Shown piece by piece: positions 15,675-23,800 of a stretch of 54,958 bases of DNA (position 1 is the stretch's first letter; every line of letters starts with the position of its first letter). The stretch spans positions 1-54,958 of the forward strand of contig DASZFO010000089.1 of the NCBI GenBank assembly GCA_035939775.1, read 5' to 3'. The notes below the pieces were generated by a model. It searched no databases. It was not told the DNA's origin and saw only the letters and a program-made list of their open reading frames with translations. Source of the DNA: Pirellulales bacterium. GTDB lineage: Bacteria > Planctomycetota > Planctomycetia > Pirellulales > DATAWG01. A program made the translations under genes and the position numbers.

Positions 15675-18125
15675 ATGGTAGCTTCAGTTTTTGGGCGGCT
15701 TGGGCGAAGGCGGATTAATGGCTTCCGGATCGTCGTGCCGCTGTTGATCGGTTGTCTGATCGGCTGTGGCGGTGAACCGATCCCACAGAGGGCGGCAGCA
15801 CAACAAATCGCCGCGGTGCCCCCCGGCAACATTGGGGATGCCGGCTCTGCCACCGCGCCCGATCCGGCCGGCGATTCAGTAAAGGATCGATCGCGTGCGG
15901 CCGACATCGACGGTCGGCGCCCATCGGCAAAGGGCTCAGCCGAGTCGCTCCGGTCGGAAGAAGAAGAGCAGGCCGTCCTTGACCAGCTCTTTGCCCAGCG
16001 GAAATTCCGCGCTCCCTCGCTCGATGCGGGCGCCGCCTGGATCAACACGGCCGGCCCGATCGATTTGAAAGACCTCCACGGCAAGTTCGTGCTGCTCGAC
16101 TTTTGGACTTTCTGCTGCATCAACTGCATGCACGTCCTTCCCGAATTGAAGCAGCTAGAAAGGGACTATCCCAACAATCTCGTCGTGATCGGCGTTCATT
16201 CGGCCAAGTTCGAGGCCGAGCAGGATTCCAAGAATATCACCGAGGCCGTGCTCCGTTATGAGATCGAGCATCCCGTGGTGAACGATCCACACCAGGCCAT
16301 TTGGGAAAGCTACGAAGTCCAAAGTTGGCCGACCATCGTGCTGATTGATCCGGAAGGCTACGTGCTCTTCAAGAACGCTGGCGAGACGAAGGCCGAAGTA
16401 CTCGAGAATGTGATGAGGAAACTGATTCCCTACTATCGCCAGAAGGGGCTGCTGAGCGAAACGCCGCTGCGCTTCGATCTCGAGCGCTACCGCGCGGCGC
16501 AGACGCCGCTCCGTTTCCCCGGCAAGATCGTGGCCGATGAAGCTGGCGACCGGCTCTTCATCTCCGACAGCAACCATAATCGGATCGTCGTAACCCATCT
16601 CGACGGCACGCTGCTCGATGTAATCGGCGCCGGCGACGTAGGCAAGACCGAAGGCGACTACAAGACGGCCCGCTTCAACCGGCCGCAAGGGATGGCGCTG
16701 GCGGACGACCTGCTATACGTCGCCGATACGGAGAATCATTTACTGCGCAAGGTCGATCTCAAGCTCAAGCAGGTGGTCACGATTGCCGGCACGGGGCGGC
16801 AGGGGGAGAACGGTTGGCCCGGCTGGCATCAGAGCGAACGATCGCCGTTCGATATTGGAGAGGAGACGAAGCCGCCGCTGCGGTTTGTCGGCCCGCCGCG
16901 CGCGACCGCGCTCAGCAGTCCGTGGGATTTGGCGATCCGCAGAAGGGAAAACGGCCGGGCCACGCCACCCGTTGTGAAGTCATCGGAGAAAAAGGGGATT
17001 GCTCCCGTCTCCACAGGCCGTTCTCCGGCAGTCGCTGGCGATCTGTTCATCGCGATGGCTGGCACACACCAAATCTGGAAAATGCCGCTCGACGAAGCCG
17101 AGATCGGTCCGTTTGCAGGCAACAGCCGTGAAGACATCGTCGATGGCCCGCTCTTGCCGCGGCAGCCGTATGCGGCGGGCTTTGCGTCGTTCGCGCAGCC
17201 GAGTGGACTGGCGCTTGACGGCAATCGGCTTTACGTCGCCGACAGCGAAGCCAGCTCGATCCGCAACGTGCCGCTGGGGATCGGCGAGGTCCGCACGGTC
17301 GTCGGCACCGCCGCCTTGAGCCACTCGCGGTTGTTCACCTTCGGCGATGTCGATGGCGAGGCGGGCAAAGTGAGGTTGCAGCACCCGTTGGGCATCGCTT
17401 TTCACGACGGCAAGGTCTACTTGGCCGACACCTACAACAACAAGATCAAGGCGATCGACGTTTCTCGCCGCGTCTGCAAGTCGCTCGTCGGCAGCGGCGA
17501 AGCCGGGCACGATGACTCAACCAACGCCGGCGGCGCGGGCGCCACCTTCAGCGAACCCTCCGGCCTCTGCTATGCCGCGGGAAAGCTGTACGTGGCCGAT
17601 ACGAACAACCACCTGATCCGGACCGTCGATCTTGAACACGACTTCCGGGTCGCAACGTTGCAAATCCCCGGCCTCTCGGCGCCCGAGCCGCGAAATACTC
17701 CCACTGCGAGCAAGCCGAGTTTCAACGGGGCCGAACAGGTGCAATTGCCCGAAGCGATGGTCAAGCCAGCCGACGGAGCGATCCGCCTGGCCATCAAGTT
17801 CACCTTGCCGGCGGGCTACAAGATGAACCCGCTCGCCCCGCTGCGTTATTATCTTGAGGTTGACGGGGCGACCGGCCCCATCGATCGCAACTCGCTCGGC
17901 AAGCTCGAGCAGCTCGACCATCCGACGACCGAGTTCGAGATCAAGGTGCCAATCCAACAATCCAACGGCCGCGACACGCTCCGGCTCTCGATGAACTATT
18001 ACTACTGCCAAGAGCGCGCCCAAGGCCTCTGCAAGGTCGGGGCGGTTGAATGGACGATCCCGATCGCGGTTTCCAGCGTCGCCGCCGCGCCTTCGATCGA
18101 AGTGCCGCTGGAGGTCACTAAATAG
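15675..18125 (+). CDS. Thioredoxin-like / NHL-repeat lipoprotein
   Basis: 816 residues. A lipoprotein signal (VVPLLIGCLIGCG) is followed by a disordered linker. A thioredoxin-like domain spans about residues 110-260, with the redox motif CINC in FWTFCCINCMHVLPEL. NHL beta-propeller repeats then run from about residue 280 to 665 (LFISDSNHNRIVV, LYVADTENHLLRKVDL, LYVADTNNHLIRTVDLE). The C-terminal 120 residues (FTLPAGYKMNPLAPLRYYLE, MNYYYCQERAQGLCKVG) resemble the DsbD N-terminal-like domain. The architecture is that of NHL-containing thiol-disulfide proteins, anchored outside the cytoplasm. A stretch near residues 422-455 (RRRENGRATPPVVKSSEKKG) interrupts an NHL blade and looks inserted. Monocistronic. 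Confidence 0.88.
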   Translation: MVASVFGRLGRRRINGFRIVVPLLIGCLIGCGGEPIPQRAAAQQIAAVPPGNIGDAGSATAPDPAGDSVKDRSRAADIDGRRPSAKGSAESLRSEEEEQAVLDQLFAQRKFRAPSLDAGAAWINTAGPIDLKDLHGKFVLLDFWTFCCINCMHVLPELKQLERDYPNNLVVIGVHSAKFEAEQDSKNITEAVLRYEIEHPVVNDPHQAIWESYEVQSWPTIVLIDPEGYVLFKNAGETKAEVLENVMRKLIPYYRQKGLLSETPLRFDLERYRAAQTPLRFPGKIVADEAGDRLFISDSNHNRIVVTHLDGTLLDVIGAGDVGKTEGDYKTARFNRPQGMALADDLLYVADTENHLLRKVDLKLKQVVTIAGTGRQGENGWPGWHQSERSPFDIGEETKPPLRFVGPPRATALSSPWDLAIRRRENGRATPPVVKSSEKKGIAPVSTGRSPAVAGDLFIAMAGTHQIWKMPLDEAEIGPFAGNSREDIVDGPLLPRQPYAAGFASFAQPSGLALDGNRLYVADSEASSIRNVPLGIGEVRTVVGTAALSHSRLFTFGDVDGEAGKVRLQHPLGIAFHDGKVYLADTYNNKIKAIDVSRRVCKSLVGSGEAGHDDSTNAGGAGATFSEPSGLCYAAGKLYVADTNNHLIRTVDLEHDFRVATLQIPGLSAPEPRNTPTASKPSFNGAEQVQLPEAMVKPADGAIRLAIKFTLPAGYKMNPLAPLRYYLEVDGATGPIDRNSLGKLEQLDHPTTEFEIKVPIQQSNGRDTLRLSMNYYYCQERAQGLCKVGAVEWTIPIAVSSVAAAPSIEVPLEVTK

Positions 18126-18234
18126 TTGCAGGCGCCGCTCCGTTACCAAGTGTCGCGATGACTTGCCATTCGAGGCTCAACCGATCAGAATTGATTAATA
18201 TTCCGACACGAAACTCCTGCACGTAATTCGACGA

Positions 18235-18462
18235 ATGGCGACCGAAGAGATAACAATCCGCGTTGACCCCCAAGCGGCCCGTGCTTACCGAGAAGCATCG
18301 GTGGATGAGCGGCGCAAGCTCGATCTTCTCCTCAGCTTGCGCCTCCACGATGCGATGCAGCCCAACGGATCTCTGCAAGAGCTTATGCGCGACATCAGCC
18401 GCCAAGCGCAGCAACGCGGCCTAACGCCTGAAATCTTGGACTCAATGCTCCATGAGTCCTGA
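18235..18462 (+). CDS. Antitoxin-like small protein next to a truncated PIN toxin
   Basis: 75 residues, helical and charged (YREASVDERRKLDLLLSLRL, LQELMRDISRQAQQRGLTPEI). Its stop overlaps the start of a PIN-domain fragment (11-bp overlap), the typical layout of a type II toxin-antitoxin pair in which the antitoxin comes first. The antitoxin call rests on size and context; there is no obvious DNA-binding motif. With its partner truncated, it may be an orphan. Confidence 0.65.
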   Translation: MATEEITIRVDPQAARAYREASVDERRKLDLLLSLRLHDAMQPNGSLQELMRDISRQAQQRGLTPEILDSMLHES

Positions 18463-18541
18463 GTTCCGATTTGTCTTCGACACCAGCAACACGGTGTCTG
18501 CCTTGCTGTTCGAGCACTCCGTGCCAGGTAAGGCGTGGTAA
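18452..18541 (+). pseudogene. Truncated PIN-domain toxin (N-terminal 29 residues)
   Basis: The frame starts inside the end of the antitoxin gene and encodes FRFVFDTSNTVSALLFEHSV, then PGKAW and a TAA stop. This matches the first strand of PIN-family toxins (normally VFDTNVLVSALL, with the catalytic Asp). The remaining roughly 100 residues are missing, and the next gene starts three bases after the TAA. It is therefore a decayed toxin, with the deletion probably joining it to the serine hydrolase gene. No further PIN motifs are seen in any frame nearby. Confidence 0.7.
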
Positions 18542-18543
18542 CC

Positions 18544-19902
18544 ATGTGCGCTAATTCGCAAAGCCGACGCCAATTCTTCGGGGCTGCCGCTGGAGTTGGA
18601 GTTTGCGCGATCGGCGTACAAGCCCGCGCGCAGGACGATATTTCCGCCGGTCCGCCAAAGTCGCCCGGCGAAGCGCTGCCGATGACGGGCATTGGCCCGC
18701 CGCAACTGGCCGCGTACGACAAGTTGATGCTGTCGTTCATGCGCGAGCACAAGCCACCGGGGGCGGCGCTGGCGGTCACCAAGGCGGGGCGGCTGGTCTA
18801 CGCCCGTGGGTTTGGCTATGCCGATCGGCAACGGCGCGAGCCGGTCGAGCCGACTTCGCTGTTCCGGATCGCCAGCTTGAGCAAGTCGCTCACCTCCGCG
18901 GCCGTCTTTCAGTTGGCGGAGAAAGGGCGGCTCAAGCTGGATGCGAAGGTGTTTAGCCTGCTGCGGATCGCGCCGTATCTCGCGCCAGGCGCGAAGATCG
19001 ATCCCCGGCTGCGCGAGGTGACCGTGCTCGATTGCCTGCACCACGCCGGCGGCTGGGACCGCGACAAGGGCTTCGACCCGATGGCCGCCGAAGCCGCCGA
19101 GCAAATCGCCAAGGCCCTCAAGATCGGCCTGCCGATTCGTCCCGAGCATATCATCCGCTACACGTTCGGCCGCAGGTTGGATTTCGATCCGGGCAAGTCG
19201 TTCGCGTACTCGAATTTCGGCTACTGCGTACTGGGGCGCGTGATCGAAGAGGCTTCGGGACAGAGGTACGGCCAATATGTTCAGAAGGAGATTCTCGCGC
19301 CGCTCGGCATCCGTCGCATGAAGCTGGGGAAAAATCTTTTGGTCGATCGCGCACCCGGCGAAGTGCGATATTACGACAGCGGCAATCGCACGGGCCGAGC
19401 CATTTCGGGGCCAAGGATCGGCCAGCAGGCGCCCTTGCCCTATGGCGTCGAGTGTATCGAGACAATGGACGCCAACGGCGGCTGGATCGCGTCGGCCGTC
19501 GATCTGGTGCGATTTACTTCGTCACTCGACGATCCGCGCCAGTGCCGGGTGCTAAGCGAAAAGAGCATTCGGGAGATCATGGCGCGGCCAGCCGGGGTGC
19601 TCGGCTACGCGGCCAACGGCAAACCGAAGCCCGATTTTTACGGCTGCGGCTGGGAAGTCCGCCCGGTGAACGTCGAGCGCGGCAAGTGGACCAAGTGGCA
19701 CACCGGAGGGCTGGCCGGCAGTTCGACCCTGATGGTCTGCCGCAACGATGACATCGATTGGGTCGCTCTGTTCAACTCCGACGGCACGCGCGACGGCAAA
19801 GCGTTTGCCGATTTGATAGACCCCCTATTGCACGGTCCAGCCGATCAAATCAAGAATTGGCCGGAAGGTGATTTATTCGACAAGCTGCTGACCGGCCGTT
19901 GA
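18544..19902 (+). CDS. Tat-exported serine hydrolase, beta-lactamase/CubicO family
   Basis: 452 residues. The N-terminus has a twin-arginine signal (SRRQFFGAAAGVGVCAIGVQ, then ARA). The class C beta-lactamase/DD-peptidase motifs are present: SxxK in RIASLSKSLTSA, YxN in FAYSNFGYCVLG, and HTGG in KWHTGGLAGSS. Such proteins are esterases or peptidases of varied substrate, and resistance activity cannot be inferred. Its start lies three bases after the truncated toxin stop, so it has probably lost its own upstream region or is read through from the antitoxin promoter. Confidence 0.9.
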   Translation: MCANSQSRRQFFGAAAGVGVCAIGVQARAQDDISAGPPKSPGEALPMTGIGPPQLAAYDKLMLSFMREHKPPGAALAVTKAGRLVYARGFGYADRQRREPVEPTSLFRIASLSKSLTSAAVFQLAEKGRLKLDAKVFSLLRIAPYLAPGAKIDPRLREVTVLDCLHHAGGWDRDKGFDPMAAEAAEQIAKALKIGLPIRPEHIIRYTFGRRLDFDPGKSFAYSNFGYCVLGRVIEEASGQRYGQYVQKEILAPLGIRRMKLGKNLLVDRAPGEVRYYDSGNRTGRAISGPRIGQQAPLPYGVECIETMDANGGWIASAVDLVRFTSSLDDPRQCRVLSEKSIREIMARPAGVLGYAANGKPKPDFYGCGWEVRPVNVERGKWTKWHTGGLAGSSTLMVCRNDDIDWVALFNSDGTRDGKAFADLIDPLLHGPADQIKNWPEGDLFDKLLTGR

Positions 19903-20291
19903 TGCAACCTGATCGCGTTCCACATTTCCAATCGTTGCGGACGTCGACCGTCAGATTCGAGAAATCCCTATCGGACACGCTGTTATTCGCGCGTACACGG
20001 TCGCGATTCACCGTCCCTGACAGGGCAAACGTCACGATCTTATTGTCGCCGACGATCTCCCGCTGGTGCGCATTGAGCCGGCCGACGGAGTCAGCTTCTC
20101 CGCTCGTAATTGGCGGAACAGATATCGGAGCTATTGCATTGGTATCTCGCCGGATCATTGCCAAGCGCTCTTCTAGCGGCGTATCATGGAACCTTGCCGC
20201 CGCCGATTGCGATCGAGCTAGCTTGCTCGCGGGATTCGTGGAACAGATCGGATTGCGGCCGGAAGAGAGCAATACGCACAAAGGATAGCGC
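19903..20291. other. Intergenic region, no confident gene
   Basis: 389 bp between the serine hydrolase and the second ECF sigma gene. Short open frames exist (for example 19899-20288 plus) but have no recognisable motif, signal or ribosome binding site, and they overlap the flanking genes. The sigma gene promoter is expected here; AAGGA lies about eight bases before its GTG start. Confidence 0.45.
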
Positions 20292-20849
20292 GTGTCGGAC
20301 GACCATCGGCTACTCGAGTCGGCCCAACAAGGGGACCGGGCCGCGTTTGAAGCGATCATCAAGCGCCACCAGGGGTCCGTGTATGGCTACCTGCGTTCGC
20401 GGTTGCTCGAGCCATCCGACGCCGAGGACCTGTGCCAAGAGGTGTTTCTCCGCTGCTACACCGCGCAGGCCCGTTTCGATAGTCCCGTGATGGTGCGGCC
20501 GTGGTTGATCGGAATCGCTCGTAATCTGCTTCGCGAGCGAGTGCGACGGATGAAGCGGCGGCGCGAGGTGGCCTGGACGGAACTCTGCTTGGAACTGGAG
20601 TTGTTGATCCCGGCGGACGACGATGAGCACGATTCGGCCGTGCGGCACTTGCCCGACTGTTTGGATTCCTTGGGTCCGACCGCCCGCGAGGCGCTCGATC
20701 TGCACTATCGGGGATGCTTGCGGCTGACGGCCATCGGCGACAAGCTGCACCGCACCGAGGGAGCGGTGAAGTTGTTGCTGTTCCGGGCCCGGCAGGCCCT
20801 GCGACTTTGTCTTGACGGAAAACTGCGAAGCGGGTCCCATGACGGATAA
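20292..20849 (+). CDS. ECF-type RNA polymerase sigma factor
   Basis: 185 residues from a GTG. Region 2: RAAFEAIIKRHQGSVYGYLR, DAEDLCQEVFLRCYT, VRPWLIGIARNLLRERVRR. Region 4: LDSLGPTAREALDLHY and the helix-turn-helix LRLTAIGDKLHRTEGAVKLL. It overlaps the following giant membrane gene by 11 bp, implying translational coupling and a sigma/anti-sigma pair. It is the first gene of a co-directional block that runs to 40.1 kb, so it may control the toroid and VWA/MoxR genes as well; that is inference from gene order. Confidence 0.93.
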   Translation: MSDDHRLLESAQQGDRAAFEAIIKRHQGSVYGYLRSRLLEPSDAEDLCQEVFLRCYTAQARFDSPVMVRPWLIGIARNLLRERVRRMKRRREVAWTELCLELELLIPADDDEHDSAVRHLPDCLDSLGPTAREALDLHYRGCLRLTAIGDKLHRTEGAVKLLLFRARQALRLCLDGKLRSGSHDG

Positions 20850-23800
20850 AGAAATCATTTCGCTCGTCGAATCGAAGCTCCCCCAGGAATTGTCGCTGGA
20901 GGAAATCGACCTGATCCGCCGCCGGATGCGGGCCTCGCCGGCGGTCCGGCGGGCGCTCGCGGCGCAGTTGGAGCTGGATCAATACCTGGCGGGGCTGATC
21001 GGCAAGATCGATCTTTCGCCCGACGCCGTCTTCTCGTCCGCCGGCCGCGCGAGCCGCTTCGGCAGGCCGAGCATTCTAAGCTGGCTCGGCTGGACGGCGT
21101 GTTTGTTGATGATGGGTTTCGTGGTTTCGATCCTGGTCTACGCGTTTGTCATTCGGCCGAATGGTGACGTCGCGACGCCCAAAGTAGCGGAAAATGGAAC
21201 TGGCGCGGTGAACGCGGCCGCTGTAATCCAATCTGGGGATACGCACCGTGGCGGCAGCGATTCGGCCGCGGCCAACGTGAACGACGCGACTGCAACGGCA
21301 GCTTCAAACGGCGATGAGAAAAGACCCGCCGCCAATCCACCCGGCAACGGGCCAAGGCTGCCAGTCAATCCGGCCGCCATCGTCGGCGGAGGCAAACGCG
21401 ACGGGGCGCGGATCGAGATCGCCGCTGCCGCCGTTTCGCGAATGGACCGCCTCGAACTCGACACGACGGAATATGGGCAGAAAATCGGCGGCGTCCTGAC
21501 TGGCAGCGAGCATGGCTGGGCGGAATTCGATTTCAATGTGCCGATCGCGGGCAAATATCGGCTGGAGTTGTGCTATGCGGCCGCCGAATCCCGGCCGCTG
21601 AAGGTTTCGCTCAACGGAGCCGTGGTCAAGGAGCGAGCCGCCACGGAAGTGACGGGCAACTGGTTTCCAGATGGACAGCGCTGGTTTCGCGAGGGGATCT
21701 TCCCCTTGCGGCAAGGGAAGAACACCCTGCGGATGGAAGCCGAGGGACTCTTTCCGCACCTGAGCCGATTGGCATTCGTGCAAGTGGTTGGCGAAGTGAA
21801 TTTCACCGGGCCCGTGGCTCCGAGTCACGATCCCTGGCTGGCGAAGGAGAGCCTTGGCGCCGCGCCGCGGCCGATGGAAGAAATCGCCGTCGATCCATTC
21901 GACGCTCCAGGCTCCTCTCCCTCTCTGGACGAGATGCGGCGCTGGTTTACGCCGGTCGAGAACGGCCGCGTCGACATGCGCGATTTCTACGGCGGGCGAA
22001 TCCCGTTGATCGAGGGACGGCTGCGGCTGAATGCGCCGCTCACGGAAGATTCGGTGTTGAGGCTGTCGGTCTACGAAGCTCAAGGGCTGTCGCTGAATTT
22101 CTGGCGCGGCAAACGGGGGCTGGCTCTTCGCAGCTACGATAACAAGGGAGCGTCGGTTGCCTACGCCACGTCCGGGCCAGTCCGGAACCGTCCCATCCGC
22201 GTTTTGGCCGCCACGGACGACGACCGGAATTGGCGCACGAACCCGCCGCTCTGGCCGCTGCGGATGGACATTCGCTTCCACTCCGGGTTGATGGTCGTCA
22301 GTCGCGGCGATGTCGAACTCTTGCGGGCGCCTTATGACGGCCTTCCCGGTGAAGTGATCTTCGAGGGGCATGCGGTAGTGCAGGGACTGGCGCTGGTTCG
22401 TACCACGAGCGACTTGCCTGCCGAGCCGGCCGATCGGCCTATCGTGGCGGACTTTGCGCGCCCCGCCGATTTGAAATGGGAAAGCCATGTGCCCAACGGG
22501 ATGACGGCCAACAAGCTGGACGACGGCAGCGTGGAACTCAAGTCTCGGCAGTCGCAGCAGCCAGGCTGGCTTGCCTTTCCCTTGCCCGAAGATGGTCTCG
22601 GCCTGCACGAGCTGGTCGTCGAAGTGGACGACGTGACGCCGGGGAGCAATGTCGGTCTCGGGTCGCTTCAAAACGATCCGAAGCCGAAGGCCAGCGTCGG
22701 CTTTTTTCGCGACAACAACTCCGGCGGGCTCTCGTTCCGCTGGAACAATTTTGGCAACGCGGCGATGGACTTTGGCGTCGATTACCACGGCGGCGCGGGC
22801 GCAGCCAACGCGGCCGGACATTTTTGGCTGAAGTTCATCGGCGGCTGCGGGCTGAAGTGCTACACGAGCATCGATGGGCACCATTGGGCGCGGATGCTTC
22901 AGCCTCTGGATTCGCCCTCCTATCCGCTGACGCATCTCATGCTCTGGTCGCCGCAGGGCGGGCAGCCGCGCGGGATTCGTTTGCGGCGAGTGACGCTGCG
23001 GAAGCTGGAAGCGGTTGAATCGCTGGCCCCGCCCGCCGAAATCATGGCCCGAGCGCAGGCGCTCCCGATTCCCGATTTCGCTCATTGGGAAGCCGAGGTG
23101 GTCAAACAGAGGCCGGCCGGCATCGGCGCGAGTGATTGGCGGCGGGCTTGCGCTTTCAAGACGCTTGCCGCGGGCGGTTCGGTATGGGCGATTCGGCCGG
23201 TGGTCGATTTGTTGGCCGACGAGGCGGTCGCATTGCCGGGGTCAGCCGAAGTGCAATTGAAGCGACTCGATGAACTGGCCCTGCTCACAAATGTTTGGGG
23301 AGACGGCCGCGCGGCGGGCGATTTCATGCATCGCTATGAGCAGATCGGCGCTCGTATGCATCGCGAGGGAAATCTCCATCCGTGGTCCACATTGGCCCCG
23401 TCGATCGTTCGTAGTCCGCTCTGGTGCCCGCAACAGTATTCGATCGGCCTCGCGCAGTTGGCCCGAACGGAGCTGCTCGAGACCGTTTACTCGGAGAATT
23501 CAAACGACGTGGCGCGTCTGTTGGCACACCTGCGGCTTTGGAACGTGCAAGACCCATTGCTGGCGTGGGCGAGCGATTGGGCGACGACGCATGGCGAGAA
23601 CGAGCCGCCAATCGATCGCAACGCGCCGCACGTCGACCGCCGGCACCCATTCATCGAGGAATTGAACAAGGAGGGCTTTAATCTGCTCGGCGATTTCGAG
23701 GCGGCCATGGCCAGCAAGTCCTATCGCGACGCCTGCCAGATCATCACCTCGGCCGATGTGTCGGATTCGCTCGGCCTGTGGCCCGGCTCGCGCGATCCGC

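Noticed and set aside
21304-23085. 593-residue minus-strand ORF
   Set aside because: Mirror frame of the giant anti-sigma-like gene; Arg/His/Pro-rich with no domain.
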